The notes beneath the pieces were generated by a model. It saw nothing but the letters and a program-made list of their open reading frames with translations, did not search any database and was not told the origin of the DNA. From Gammaproteobacteria bacterium (GTDB lineage Bacteria; Pseudomonadota; Gammaproteobacteria; SZUA-229), in NCBI GenBank assembly GCA_016744065.1, contig JADGFA010000002.1:96515-160514 (forward strand): a DNA stretch of 64,000 bases, in the 5' to 3' direction. The translations under genes were made by a program, and so were the position numbers. Positions 37,338 through 46,879 of the stretch are shown piece by piece; position 1 is the stretch's first letter; every line of letters begins with the position of its first letter.

Positions 37338-40300
37338 ATGCAGATACGTTTATCGCTTAAACAGATATGGACATTGATCGTTCTGGTTGCTGTGATTGTG
37401 CCCGTTACGATTGTTATGATCTGGTATAGCTCAACAATGTATAAATTTAATTTAAATAGTGCATTAATAATAGAACGTCAGGCTAACGAATATTTAAAAA
37501 ACCAGATTGAATCAGAGATTGGTCGCTTTAAGACCTTGATTAAAAGCAAGAGTGACTCCCTTCCCCTTTTGATAGATACGCTAGATAACAAAGAGAGGTT
37601 AAAGCAGATAAATAGGTTGCTTTCTTTTATGGTTGAGCGTGAGTCAGCGATTAATTGCGCTGTATTATTAGATTTGAAAGGTCAAATTATTGCTGCGATT
37701 GATTCTAGTACCGGACTTTATAGAGATAAAAAATTATCAGATGAAGAAAAATATTTTATATCAGAACGCCTGGGTTTTAATGATGACCTACAGCTTTCAG
37801 AAGTGCTTGTTCAGTCCGTAAATAAAGATTATATAAGTTCATTAATACATTATAAAGATAAGATCGTTTTTAAAATAGCAGTTGCAGTTGAAAAACCTGC
37901 TAGAGCTATATTGGTAATAGAAATAGATGCAGAAAAATTTTTGCAACTTGAAGCGCATAAAAAACGTAGGTCTGGTATAAATATAACACATGATTATATT
38001 CTTGATCGACGTGGTGCGCTGATAACTGATGTTTTAGATAGTGAATATAAAACAGGTGATTTAATGACGCATCTGGAAATTACCCGCAGTGCGTTGAATG
38101 ATGATGGGTGGTCTGCAGATGTGCCTTATGTTGGAGCAATTGGTCAACCGGTATATGGCGTCCTGACAATCATTCCTTCCTTAAACTGGACCCTGGTATC
38201 GGAGGTGAGCGTTTCAAAAATCATTCAACCAATCTGGGTGTTATTGCTTGAGATGTTCCTGGTAACATCATCCGTTATGATGGCTTTTGTATGGTTTGTA
38301 TTACATCTTGCCAGGGAAACATTAAAGCCTATTCAGTATTCATGTGAAGCTATTGATCATGTGGCAAGGGGTGATTATGATTTTTCTCTGAAGCCGGTTG
38401 GTATACCTGAGCTTGATGCTATGACGGCAGGTATTATTCGTATGACAAAAGCCAGGCAGGAAGCCGAAAATGCATTACATGAAAGTGAGCAGGATCTTGT
38501 TATTACATTGAATAGTATTGGTGATGCGGTTATTGCATGTGATGAAAATGGACTTGTTACGCGAATGAATCCTGTAGCTGAACAACTTACAGGCTGGAAA
38601 GTTGAGGAGGCATATGGTCAGAGTATGAAGTCTGTTTTTTCTGTTGTTAATGCCTCTACTCGCGAACCGATTGAAAATCCCGTAGATAAGGTTTTGGCTA
38701 AAGGTGAAATAGTTTATCTCAGTAATGATACAACATTAATTTCAAAAAACGGCAGGGAGTACCAAATTGCAGATTCGGCTGCACCAATACGAAATGAAAA
38801 TGGAGAAATTCTTGGTATGGTACTGGTGTTTAATGATGTTACTGAACAGTATCAGTTGCGAAAAGCCAGAATAGAAACGGAGGAACGATTCAGCCAGTTT
38901 GCTGAAAATGTTAATGAAGTGTTCTGGATCGGGTCTCCTGACTGGAATCAGATACATTACATTAGCCCTGCTTATGAAAAAGTATGGGGGCATAGTTCGC
39001 AGGATTTATACCGTAATCCACGTATATGGATGGATGCGGTGTACCCTGATGATCGTGAGCAGGTGATTGATGATATACCAAAAGACATAAGTGATATTGG
39101 TGAGTATGTTGATTTTAAAAAGTATCGTATTAAAAAGAAAGATGGAAAAATTCTCTGGATTAAGGCCAGAGCTTATCCTATACGCGATAATAATGGACAG
39201 ATAATCCGTGTTGCAGGTATTGCTGAAGATATAACTGAGCAGGTCAGTATGGAAGAATCTTTACGGCGTAGTCAGAAAATGGATGCGCTGGGAAAGTTAA
39301 CCGGAGGTATAGCCCACGACTATAATAATATGTTGGGTGTTATTCTGGGTTATACAGAATTATTAGAAGAAGCATTGAAAGCTCAGCCTAAATTAGCTGG
39401 CTACGCTAATCGAATTAATAAGGCAGGATTACGTGGAGCGAAATTAACTAAAAAATTATTGAGTTTTTCAAAGCAAAAAAATACAGATGCAGAATGTGTG
39501 AATATTAATGAGTTATTAAATGATATGCAGCATATGCTGGAAAAAATATTAACAGTACGTATTAAGTTAGAGCTTGATCTGGAAAAAAATATCTGGCCTG
39601 TCTGGTTAAGCAGTGATGAAATGGAAGATGTTATTCTTAATGTTGTTATTAATGCCATGCATGCAATTAAAGGTAATGGTCTGTTAACAATTAAAAGTCA
39701 TAATGAAAAAATTGATAGTTTTGATTCTAAATTTCTGGGTTTGGCTGCATCGGGAGATTACCTTCGATTAAGCATTAGTGATACGGGTTGCGGTATGGAT
39801 AATGTTACGAAAGAAAAAATATTTGACCCATTTTTTTCAACTAAGGGTGATAAGGGTACTGGTTTGGGCTTGAGCCAGGTATATGGTTTTATTGATCGTT
39901 GTAAGGGTGCGATAAAAGTTTATTCTGAACCAGGGAAGGGATCACGCTTTGTATTTTATATACCTCGTTATATGAAAGTAAGTCAGAAAGTGATAGCAGT
40001 AGAGAAAAACAAAATAGTGACGTCTCAGGGAAATGAGAAAATTCTGGTAGTAGATGATGAACAGGCATTACTTGATTTGAATTGTGAAATGCTGATGCTG
40101 CATAATTACCGAGTGTTTCCCGCTGAGAATGCAAAGCGGGCACTGGAAATTCTCCAGACAGAGCATATAGATTTAATGTTATCTGATGTGATTATGCCGG
40201 AGATGAATGGTTTTGAACTTGCGGCAATCGTACAGAAAAAATATCCCAACGTGAAAATTCAATTGGCAAGTGGTTTTACCGATAATCGCAATAAAGATAT

Positions 40301-40391
40301 GGTTGACTATAATTTACAAAAACAATTGTTAAGTAAACCGTTTAACTCACAGGAGTTATTGCAAAGAATACGAGTATTGCTGGATAATTAA
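37338..40391 (+). CDS. Hybrid sensor histidine kinase with Cache-like sensor, two PAS domains and a receiver
   Basis: 1017 residues. Transmembrane helix 1 is about 10-30; the periplasmic region (31-295) looks like a double-Cache ligand sensor; helix 2 is about 298-324, followed by HAMP (about 325-375). PAS domains span about 385-505 and 515-635. The H-box has H660 in GGIAHDYNNMLGVILG, the ATPase domain has NVVINAMHAI and GTGLGLSQVYGF, and a C-terminal receiver (about 893-1012) carries VVDDE, SDVIMPEMNG and SKPF. It lies between the ntrBC region and glnA but has no partner regulator; its own receiver may relay to an unlinked protein. The ligand is unknown. Confidence 0.92.
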   Translation: MQIRLSLKQIWTLIVLVAVIVPVTIVMIWYSSTMYKFNLNSALIIERQANEYLKNQIESEIGRFKTLIKSKSDSLPLLIDTLDNKERLKQINRLLSFMVERESAINCAVLLDLKGQIIAAIDSSTGLYRDKKLSDEEKYFISERLGFNDDLQLSEVLVQSVNKDYISSLIHYKDKIVFKIAVAVEKPARAILVIEIDAEKFLQLEAHKKRRSGINITHDYILDRRGALITDVLDSEYKTGDLMTHLEITRSALNDDGWSADVPYVGAIGQPVYGVLTIIPSLNWTLVSEVSVSKIIQPIWVLLLEMFLVTSSVMMAFVWFVLHLARETLKPIQYSCEAIDHVARGDYDFSLKPVGIPELDAMTAGIIRMTKARQEAENALHESEQDLVITLNSIGDAVIACDENGLVTRMNPVAEQLTGWKVEEAYGQSMKSVFSVVNASTREPIENPVDKVLAKGEIVYLSNDTTLISKNGREYQIADSAAPIRNENGEILGMVLVFNDVTEQYQLRKARIETEERFSQFAENVNEVFWIGSPDWNQIHYISPAYEKVWGHSSQDLYRNPRIWMDAVYPDDREQVIDDIPKDISDIGEYVDFKKYRIKKKDGKILWIKARAYPIRDNNGQIIRVAGIAEDITEQVSMEESLRRSQKMDALGKLTGGIAHDYNNMLGVILGYTELLEEALKAQPKLAGYANRINKAGLRGAKLTKKLLSFSKQKNTDAECVNINELLNDMQHMLEKILTVRIKLELDLEKNIWPVWLSSDEMEDVILNVVINAMHAIKGNGLLTIKSHNEKIDSFDSKFLGLAASGDYLRLSISDTGCGMDNVTKEKIFDPFFSTKGDKGTGLGLSQVYGFIDRCKGAIKVYSEPGKGSRFVFYIPRYMKVSQKVIAVEKNKIVTSQGNEKILVVDDEQALLDLNCEMLMLHNYRVFPAENAKRALEILQTEHIDLMLSDVIMPEMNGFELAAIVQKKYPNVKIQLASGFTDNRNKDMVDYNLQKQLLSKPFNSQELLQRIRVLLDN

Positions 40392-40422
40392 ATTATTTAG
40401 TGGGTGTTTATAAAACTATAAA

Positions 40423-40448
40423 AAAAGCCCCGATTTATCGGGGCTTTT
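40423..40448. terminator. Bidirectional intrinsic terminator between hybrid kinase and glnA
   Basis: AAAAGCCCCGAT and ATCGGGGCTTTT pair around TT, with T runs readable from both strands. It serves two convergent genes. Confidence 0.92.
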
Positions 40449-40474
40449 CAAATCTAAATAAGTTTTAATGCTTA

Positions 40475-41893
40475 TTATAGAGAGTAGTACATATCAAACT
40501 CAACAGGGTGAGTTGCCTGGCGTAAACGCTGTACTTCTTCATTTTTCAGCTCGATGTATCCGTCGATCTGATCATCAGTAAATACACCGCCTTTAGTCAG
40601 GAATGCACGGTCTTCATCTAGTGCGTTCAGTGCCTGGTCGAAAGAATGAGCAACCTGTGGGATCTGCGCCTCTTCTTCTGGAGGTAGGTCATACAGGTTC
40701 TTGTCCATTGCATCGCCAGGATGAATTTTGTTTTCGATTCCATCAAGGCCGGCCATTAGCATTGCTGAGAAGCAAAGATATGGATTAGCAGTGTTGTCAC
40801 CGAAGCGAACCTCGATACGACGTCCTTTAGGGTTAGAAACAAAAGGAATACGAATAGAAGCAGAACGGTTACGGGCAGAGTACGCCAGCATAACAGGTGC
40901 TTCGAAACCAGGTACCAGACGCTTGTATGAGTTGGTTGAAGCATTTGCAAAGGCATTTAATGCCTGGGCATGTTTGATTATACCGCCAATGTAGAACAGT
41001 GCCGTTTCAGAAAGTCCACCGTATAAATCACCCGTGAATAAATTAACGCCGTCTTTAGCTAAAGACTGGTGAACGTGCATGCCATTACCGTTATCGCCTA
41101 CTAATGGCTTGGGCATGAATGTCGCTGTTTTACCGTAAGCGTGGGCAACATTATGTATAACGTATTTAGTTTTCTGAACTTCATCTGATTTTTTAACCAG
41201 TGTGTTAAATACAGTACCGATTTCACATTGGCCGGCTGTTGCAACTTCGTGGTGGTGAACTTCAGTTTCAACTCCCATGTCTTCCATAACTAAACACATT
41301 GCAGAACGTAAGTCCTGTAATGAATCAACTGGAGGAACGGGGAAGTAACCGCCTTTAACGCCAGGACGGTGACCCAGATTACCAGCTTCAGTCTGGATGT
41401 GCTTGCTCCACTCCGCCTCTTCAGAACCAATCTTATAACTAACTGAACCCATGGAGTTTTCCCAGGTTACAGAATCGAATACGAAGAATTCATTTTCAGG
41501 GCCAAAGTAAGCGGTATCCGCAATACCTGTAGATTTTAAGTATTCTTCAGCGCGCTTGGCGATAGAGCGAGGGTCACGTTCGTAGCCCTGCATTGTTGCG
41601 GGCTCAATGATGTCACAGCTAATGTTCATAGTGACTTCTTCGCAGAATGGGTCTATAACAGCGGTTGATGGCTCAGGCATCATGATCATGTCTGATTCAT
41701 TAATACCTTTCCAGCCTTCGATAGAAGAACCATCGAACATTTTGCCTTCTTCAAATGTACCTTCATTTACTGTGTGAGACGGAACAGAAACGTGCTGTTC
41801 TTTGCCGCGAGGGTCTGTGAAACGAAAATCAACGAATTTAACCTCATTGTCTTTCATCATTTTTAGTACGTCACTAGTTGACATATCTGACAT
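40475..41893 (-). CDS. glnA: Glutamine synthetase, type I
   Basis: 472 residues from the ATG at 41893, which is 6 bases after GGAG; the next ATG at 41884 gives 469 residues, exactly the E. coli length, and is also possible. Motifs are the beta-grasp N-terminus [60 protein letters not shown] and the adenylylation site [10 protein letters not shown] with Tyr at 398 (469-residue numbering). GlnA makes glutamine from glutamate, ammonia and ATP. Activity is expected to be tuned by GlnE adenylylation and transcription by NtrC. It is a single-gene unit with a 5' leader of about 150 bases. Confidence 0.97.
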   Translation of the reverse strand: MSDMSTSDVLKMMKDNEVKFVDFRFTDPRGKEQHVSVPSHTVNEGTFEEGKMFDGSSIEGWKGINESDMIMMPEPSTAVIDPFCEEVTMNISCDIIEPATMQGYERDPRSIAKRAEEYLKSTGIADTAYFGPENEFFVFDSVTWENSMGSVSYKIGSEEAEWSKHIQTEAGNLGHRPGVKGGYFPVPPVDSLQDLRSAMCLVMEDMGVETEVHHHEVATAGQCEIGTVFNTLVKKSDEVQKTKYVIHNVAHAYGKTATFMPKPLVGDNGNGMHVHQSLAKDGVNLFTGDLYGGLSETALFYIGGIIKHAQALNAFANASTNSYKRLVPGFEAPVMLAYSARNRSASIRIPFVSNPKGRRIEVRFGDNTANPYLCFSAMLMAGLDGIENKIHPGDAMDKNLYDLPPEEEAQIPQVAHSFDQALNALDEDRAFLTKGGVFTDDQIDGYIELKNEEVQRLRQATHPVEFDMYYSL

Positions 41894-41955
41894 GGTTGTC
41901 TCCAAATGTTTAATCTAAAAAAATCGGCCATATAAATCAGGCCATAAATAATGCG

Positions 41956-41975
41956 AATCCGAAACTTGTCGGATT
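41956..41975 (-). other. Hairpin in the glnA leader
   Basis: AATCCG (41956-41961) and CGGATT (41970-41975) form a 6-base stem in the predicted glnA leader RNA, about 65 bases before the start codon. Role unknown. Confidence 0.35.
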
Positions 41976-42056
41976 TAAGTGCTTAGCATGGTATTTGTAA
42001 GCCAAACACCCAAATACGACAGGTCTCTTGTGTCACATAAGCTCAGCGGACTATTT

Positions 42057-42072
42057 TGCACAAAATATGCCA
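42057..42072 (-). promoter_or_regulatory. Sigma-54 promoter of glnA
   Basis: On the minus strand TGGCATATTTTGTGCA has GG and GC 10 bases apart, with TGGCA matching the -24 element and GTGCA close to TTGCA at -12. The predicted start is about 42046. Confidence 0.65.
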
Positions 42073-42122
42073 CTTGTAAAACCTATTCGTAGGGGGATTT
42101 GAAACTCGCCCTGATACATAAT

Positions 42123-42139
42123 TGCACCAAAATAGGGCG
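42123..42139 (+). promoter_or_regulatory. NtrC-like enhancer box of glnA
   Basis: TGCACCAAAATAGGGCG matches the enteric site TGCACCAAAATGGTGCA at 14 of 17 positions. It is centred about 85 bases before the predicted glnA start. A weaker GCGCC-N7-AGTGC (42152-42168) lies about 30 bases farther upstream, inside the end of the next gene. Confidence 0.6.
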
Positions 42140-42168
42140 GAGCGTTAAAAAGCGCCTCATAATAGTGC

Positions 42169-43314
42169 TTATTCATATAAAATGCGTACTGATCCGATGC
42201 ATTCCAGTTTTTTTGTTGCTTTTTCAACCTGCTGCTTTAGCTGACTAGCCTCTTTTTCTGACTGGATTATTTTCAGGGGAAGTACTAATTCAATATTAAT
42301 ACTTCCGTCAAGATAATGCAGGGTTGTATGTAGCAGGTTCTGCATCTCAGGAATTGTTTGCCAATACGTTTCTAAACGACTTAATACATCGGCTCTCAGG
42401 GGCAGGTGTCTACAGCTATTTTCAGTATGTTCATCATCTTCAGGATCGATATGAACCGTAATATCATTTATTTCATCAAACTGATTAATGAGAGCCATTT
42501 CTACTGCTTCAGATATCTGGTGTCCTTCAGATACGCTTATTCTAGGTGATACCAGAATATGCACATCTGCCAGGGCGCTGTGGCCCATTTTGCGTGTGCG
42601 CAGCATATGCATTTGATTGACGCCGTCAACAGAAAGTATGACCGCTTCCATTGCGTGTAGTGTTTCAGGCTCTAATCCTGTATCTACAAGCTCCTGAAAA
42701 CTCTGGTGCCCCAGGTCCCAGCCGATTTTGCAAATCATTAAGGCAACAATAATGGCTGCTATTGAGTCAAGTAATGGATAGCCCCATATGGCACCGGCAA
42801 TACCTGCAAACACAATAATGGACGAAATAGCATCGCTACGATGATGCCATGCATTGGCTTCCAGCAGTTTAGATTTAACCTGGTGTGCTACCAGCATGGT
42901 GTACTGGTACAGTATTTCTTTACTGATAATGGAGAGCCCAGCAACAATCAGAGTGAACTGCGTTGGTGTGGCGATATTTTGATAGTCGATCAATCGGTCA
43001 ACCGCATCTATGCCTATGCCAATACCGACTACTGAGAGAAGTACCGCCAGCGTGATTGTCGCAAATGTCTCATAACGCGCATGACCATAAGGGTGGTCTT
43101 CGTCTGCATCTATATTTGAATGATGGCTTGCAAGCAGTACCATACCATCAGATACAAGGTCCGATAATGAATGTAGCCCGTCGGCAATTAACGCCTGAGA
43201 GTGACCAATAAATCCAATGAGTAACTTACCGATAGACAGCAGTAAATTAACAATAAGCCCCCACCAGGTGGCTTTGTCCATAGCATTTTTACGTTGATGT
43301 CTATCTAATTCCAC
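42169..43314 (-). CDS. Cation diffusion facilitator (CDF) family metal transporter
   Basis: 381 residues. Six hydrophobic helices occupy about 15-210. The metal site is spread over ADGLHSLSDLVSD (helix 2) and AWHHRSDAISS (helix 5), the HxxxD pairs of Zn/Fe/Co-type CDF exporters, and HPYGHARYE follows helix 2. The cytoplasmic C-terminal domain (about 215-300, GVNQMHMLRTRKMGHSALADVHILVS) has the ferredoxin-like metal-sensing fold. An extra C-terminal extension of about 80 residues is present. It exports divalent metal using the proton gradient; which metal cannot be read from sequence. A metal-binding HMA protein is encoded divergently. Confidence 0.92.
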   Translation of the reverse strand: MELDRHQRKNAMDKATWWGLIVNLLLSIGKLLIGFIGHSQALIADGLHSLSDLVSDGMVLLASHHSNIDADEDHPYGHARYETFATITLAVLLSVVGIGIGIDAVDRLIDYQNIATPTQFTLIVAGLSIISKEILYQYTMLVAHQVKSKLLEANAWHHRSDAISSIIVFAGIAGAIWGYPLLDSIAAIIVALMICKIGWDLGHQSFQELVDTGLEPETLHAMEAVILSVDGVNQMHMLRTRKMGHSALADVHILVSPRISVSEGHQISEAVEMALINQFDEINDITVHIDPEDDEHTENSCRHLPLRADVLSRLETYWQTIPEMQNLLHTTLHYLDGSINIELVLPLKIIQSEKEASQLKQQVEKATKKLECIGSVRILYE

Positions 43315-43435
43315 AGGCCAGCTATATCGAAAAACAATGAGTGCGCTATTGTCCTGTCTTGTGACATCGCATGCAAGCCACCTGTATAAATAAAAGGTAT
43401 AATCAACGAAATATTATTCGCATGTGAGGTAGGCA

Positions 43436-43723
43436 ATGAATATTGAAATACAGGTAGAGAATATCAAATGTGGTGGTTGCGCCGGCACTATAAAGAAAAA
43501 TTTGTTAAAAGACAGCAGGGTTAGTGGCGTTGATGTTGATATTGAGCAAGGCGTTGTAAAAATAGATGCTACAGAGGGTGTGCGTGATGATTTTAGTGAC
43601 GTATTACTGAAAATGGGTTATCCAGAAACAGGTACTACAGAAGGCATAGCAGCGGCAAAAGCAAAGGCAAAGTCATTTGTTAGTTGTGCGGTAGGCAAAG
43701 TAGATAATATGGTGAATAAATAG
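43436..43723 (+). CDS. HMA-domain metal-binding protein
   Basis: 95 residues. IEIQVENIKCGGCAGTIKKNLL has the CxxC metal site (C13 and C16, GMxCxxC variant without the Met) of heavy-metal-associated domains, continuing in the babbab fold to about residue 67. The tail (EGIAAAKAKAKSFVSCAVGKVDN) is Ala/Lys-rich and carries another Cys. It is a small soluble metallochaperone candidate for copper or a similar metal, next to a divergently encoded CDF exporter. Metal and partner are not known. Confidence 0.88.
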   Translation: MNIEIQVENIKCGGCAGTIKKNLLKDSRVSGVDVDIEQGVVKIDATEGVRDDFSDVLLKMGYPETGTTEGIAAAKAKAKSFVSCAVGKVDNMVNK

Positions 43724-43875
43724 TGTAGTGAGAAGCCAGTACTTTATGCTAAGTTGACATTGTTTTTTGTATCTAAAATATCTATTTAGAAAGTCAGTAA
43801 TAAAGTGGGGTTTCAATTTTAAACAGGTTAACTTCTTGTGTCTGATGGACGGGGCCTGTTTTATTTGCCATACAT

Positions 43876-45075
43876 ATGAGTTCATTTACACGTAATGTAC
43901 CTATACTGGCTTTTTGCCAGGCCATGTCAATGAGTGGCGCGTCTCTGATGGTTGCGAGTGCAGCGCTTGTTGGTCTTGAGTTAGCCGATGATAAATCCAT
44001 GTCGACACTTCCATTAGCAGCACAGTTTATTGCTGTTATGCTGACAAGTATTCCTGCATCGATGCTAATGAAAAAAATTGGTCGTAGAGCCAGCTTTTTC
44101 TTTGCAAGTCTGTTTGGTTTTAGCGGTGCCATATTATCAACCTGGTCAATATTAGAGAATGCATTTTTTGGATTTGTGGGTGGGGTCGCCCTGATTGGCG
44201 TGTTTAATGGCTTTGCAAATTACTATCGTTTTACGGCAGCTGATGCGGTTGATATTGACCATAAGAGTCGGGCCATATCATTTGTGCTGGTTGGAGGTGT
44301 TGCCGCCGCTATAATTGGCCCAAATCTGGCAAATTACACAAAAGATGTTCTGAGTAGCGCAACTTTCGCGGGTAGTTATGCATCACTTGTTGTTTTATAT
44401 CTATTTTCAGTTGTGGCGTTAATTTTTCTAAAGTTGCCAGAAGCTGAAGTTCATAATGAAAAGGAATTTCCACAACGGCCATTAATGCAGATTGCCAGGC
44501 AGCCTGCCTGTATTGTGGCAATAATTTGTGGCATGTTAGGTTATGGTGTTATGAGTTTTGTTATGACCGCAACACCACTTGCCATGAATCACCATAGTCA
44601 TAATTTCTCAGATACATCATTTGTGATTCAATGGCATGTACTGGCAATGTTTGCGCCTTCGTTTGTTACCGGTGCAATTATTAGAAAAGTGGGTGAGTTA
44701 AAGGTTATGCTGAGTGGCGTCATACTGGGATTTGCATGTGTATTTGTCAATTTAACAGGTTCAACAATAATGCATTTCTGGGTGGCATTAGTGTTTCTGG
44801 GTTTAAGCTGGAATTTTCTTTTTGTTGGATCAACAAGTTTGTTGACTCGAACATATTTACGCGCGGAAAGATTTAAAGTTCAGGCATTAAATGACTTTAT
44901 TATATTTACGGTAGTTGCGTTTGCATCAATGTCTGCCGGGTACTTACAATATTATTATGGCTGGAAAGCGGTTAATATAGGTGTATTGCCCTTGTTGATT
45001 GTTGCATTATTAAGTATTGTGCTATTAATGTTCCATGAAAAGTCGCTAAAGCCTGATATGCAAATACAGAGCTAA
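43876..45075 (+). CDS. Major facilitator superfamily transporter
   Basis: 399 residues with about twelve hydrophobic helices. The loop between helices 2 and 3 reads MLMKKIGRRASFFFASLFGF, the basic MFS motif A region. Helix 7 begins near GMLGYGVMSFVMTATPLAM, and His-rich NHHSHN follows in the loop after it, which may touch the substrate. The sequence resembles a group of uncharacterised drug/metabolite-type MFS proteins. It lies downstream of the HMA gene but 152 bases away, so co-expression is uncertain. The substrate cannot be predicted. Confidence 0.9.
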   Translation: MSSFTRNVPILAFCQAMSMSGASLMVASAALVGLELADDKSMSTLPLAAQFIAVMLTSIPASMLMKKIGRRASFFFASLFGFSGAILSTWSILENAFFGFVGGVALIGVFNGFANYYRFTAADAVDIDHKSRAISFVLVGGVAAAIIGPNLANYTKDVLSSATFAGSYASLVVLYLFSVVALIFLKLPEAEVHNEKEFPQRPLMQIARQPACIVAIICGMLGYGVMSFVMTATPLAMNHHSHNFSDTSFVIQWHVLAMFAPSFVTGAIIRKVGELKVMLSGVILGFACVFVNLTGSTIMHFWVALVFLGLSWNFLFVGSTSLLTRTYLRAERFKVQALNDFIIFTVVAFASMSAGYLQYYYGWKAVNIGVLPLLIVALLSIVLLMFHEKSLKPDMQIQS

Positions 45076-45167
45076 GGTTCATACTTTCTTCATTTTTTTG
45101 TCATAATTTTGTCAAATTTGAATAAGATAATCCTGTTTAACGTTAGAACCAATACGGGAGAAAGAAG

Positions 45168-45377
45168 ATGAAATTTTGTATACGGGTATGGAGTGAAAAT
45201 ACTGTGGTGTTAATGACTGAATCAGGTCATGTACTATCATATTTTAAGTCTGTTAGTGAGGCACTGGATGCCTGTTCACAATGGTATGACTGTAATACCA
45301 GTGAATTAAAACATGATGTAGGTATTCAGCATGATCAAATGGCCTCATCAGATAATACTGCAGCAGCATATATTTAA
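45168..45377 (+). CDS. Small hypothetical protein, 69 residues
   Basis: An ATG follows a good GGGAGAAAGAAG ribosome site. The protein (MKFCIRVWSENTVVLMTESG..., ending SSDNTAAAYI) has a compact beta-alpha pattern and an Asp-rich middle; no signal, membrane segment or known domain is recognised. Cys residues occur at 4, about 36 and 43. The strong ribosome site and ordinary codon use support a real gene, but function is unknown. Confidence 0.65.
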   Translation: MKFCIRVWSENTVVLMTESGHVLSYFKSVSEALDACSQWYDCNTSELKHDVGIQHDQMASSDNTAAAYI

Positions 45378-45418
45378 TCAGGTTAAGTGCAGCTTGATTA
45401 TCAGGCTGGTATTGTATC

Positions 45419-46573
45419 TTAATTGTCAGCGCGATCTGTTATAGACCTTAATGCTTCTTTAATAAAAATCTTAAGCAGTCTCAGACTGTATAGAATTTTA
45501 TTGAGTTTTGATGATTTAAACAGGCAACAACTTAAAACAGCAGCTCTATTTCCCCCGTAGCTTGTCATGTATGAATGTTTGGCGTTTATCATAAAATCAT
45601 ATATGCGCTTTTCAGTCTGGGTTGATGTTTTTATCATATTGTTAATGGATAAAAAGCCAGCGCTTAGCTTTTCAAATTGCATATCAAAACTTCCCTGATA
45701 TGCATGTGATGTTCTGTTAATGCAGAAGTTATATTCAACTGCGATTATTTTATCATTAAGGTACAGGGCGCCGAGGCAGAGCTGCTTTTTATCTAATAAA
45801 ATATGTGTTAACTCAGTATGAAAGTCGACAAACTTTTTACTTTCAAATGCGCTTATTTTTTTTAAAGTATTAAAGCGATTTAGATGTAAATCGATCAGTT
45901 TCTCCATAAAAACAGTGACGTCTTCATGGGTTTGGGCAATCTTAAATATTACCGTGCCATTTTTTTCTAGCCTATTCTGATAATTGCGTAAATTTTTTTT
46001 AAATGATCGGCTGCGTTTACCCAGATATTCATCGTAGGTTTTATCTAAAGCAATAAAGTGTCTGTAACCTGCCAGGTAACGTAAGTGCTTAATGTCGTGT
46101 AGCCAGGCCTCATTGAGTAGGTATGAAGCAATAGAACTGTTTTTTAGAAAGCGAAATAATTCAAGCCTGTCCCAGTCAGTGTATTCATTGTCAAGGAAAT
46201 CGATGACCAGGTGGCATATGCTTTCTGCGTGATCTGGTTTTGCGATTAAATCAATATACTCCGTTGTGATTTCTTCCTTTTCATCTTCCCCGGTTCCCAT
46301 GAAATAAAGGACACGACGTTTACCTGTTGTAATATTTACCAGAGGAAATATGCCTGTTAGTTCTGAACCTTGTCTAATTGTGAGTAACACCAGTTCAAAA
46401 TTACGGGTATGAAAGTTTTTCCACCATAAGTTCATCCAGTCCCAGTGAAGGCAGACAGAAAGGCAGCGTGTTTCATTTAGCAGGTCGTTCCATTGCTTTT
46501 TTAATGCTACAAAATCATCGATAGAATGACTTACGCTAATTGAGAGGGGTTCCTGATGTAATTCATCTGGCAT
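45419..46573 (-). CDS. GNAT-type acetyltransferase (CelD/BcsL-like, FemAB fold)
   Basis: 384 residues, no signal. The N-terminal part SLSVSHSIDDFVALKKQWNDL-type start followed by HWDWMNLWWKNF, and the central region RSRSFKKNLRNYQNRLEKNG with LCLGALYLNDKIIAVEYNF and HAYQGSFDMQFEKLSAGFLS match the acetyltransferase-6 (CelD/BcsL) family. Relatives take part in polysaccharide or exopolymer synthesis, but some act on other substrates. A basic central helix-rich stretch may bind the donor. It has no polysaccharide genes beside it, so the substrate is unknown. A VPLPA-CTERM protein elsewhere hints at extracellular polymer, without a link. Confidence 0.82.
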   Translation of the reverse strand: MPDELHQEPLSISVSHSIDDFVALKKQWNDLLNETRCLSVCLHWDWMNLWWKNFHTRNFELVLLTIRQGSELTGIFPLVNITTGKRRVLYFMGTGEDEKEEITTEYIDLIAKPDHAESICHLVIDFLDNEYTDWDRLELFRFLKNSSIASYLLNEAWLHDIKHLRYLAGYRHFIALDKTYDEYLGKRSRSFKKNLRNYQNRLEKNGTVIFKIAQTHEDVTVFMEKLIDLHLNRFNTLKKISAFESKKFVDFHTELTHILLDKKQLCLGALYLNDKIIAVEYNFCINRTSHAYQGSFDMQFEKLSAGFLSINNMIKTSTQTEKRIYDFMINAKHSYMTSYGGNRAAVLSCCLFKSSKLNKILYSLRLLKIFIKEALRSITDRADN

Positions 46574-46648
46574 AAAAAAACCTGAAAGAAGATAAGATGG
46601 TTTTTATATAGCCTATTTATAAAGACATTGTGTGCTTCAGGCAAGAAT

Positions 46649-46879
46649 TCAGGATTTACAGACTTCTATTAAAACAAAAAACTCATCATCTACATTACGG
46701 GTTTCAATTATTTTATGCCCATTAATGCGGCTCCAGGCGGGTATATCATTTAAAGCCCCTGGGTCTGTTGATACAACTTCAAGCGTATCACCGGCCTGAA
46801 GTTCTTTTACTTTATCCTGAGCCCGTATAACCGGCATAGGGCAAAACATACGTCGTGCATCAAGTTTAAAATGAGCCAT
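46649..46879 (-). CDS. TusA-family sulfur-carrier protein
   Basis: 76 residues from the ATG at 46879, whose A is shared with the last base of the previous gene's stop (TGATG), so the pair is translationally coupled. The sulfur-binding Cys is C13 or so in RMFCPMPVI, the CPxP motif, followed by the TusA fold (GDTLEVVSTDPGALNDIPAW). TusA proteins carry persulfide sulfur to tRNA thiolation or to sulfur oxidation enzymes. Coupling with a PP-loop ATPase/NFACT-R gene points to RNA thiolation. Length and motif are normal. Confidence 0.92.
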   Translation of the reverse strand: MAHFKLDARRMFCPMPVIRAQDKVKELQAGDTLEVVSTDPGALNDIPAWSRINGHKIIETRNVDDEFFVLIEVCKS

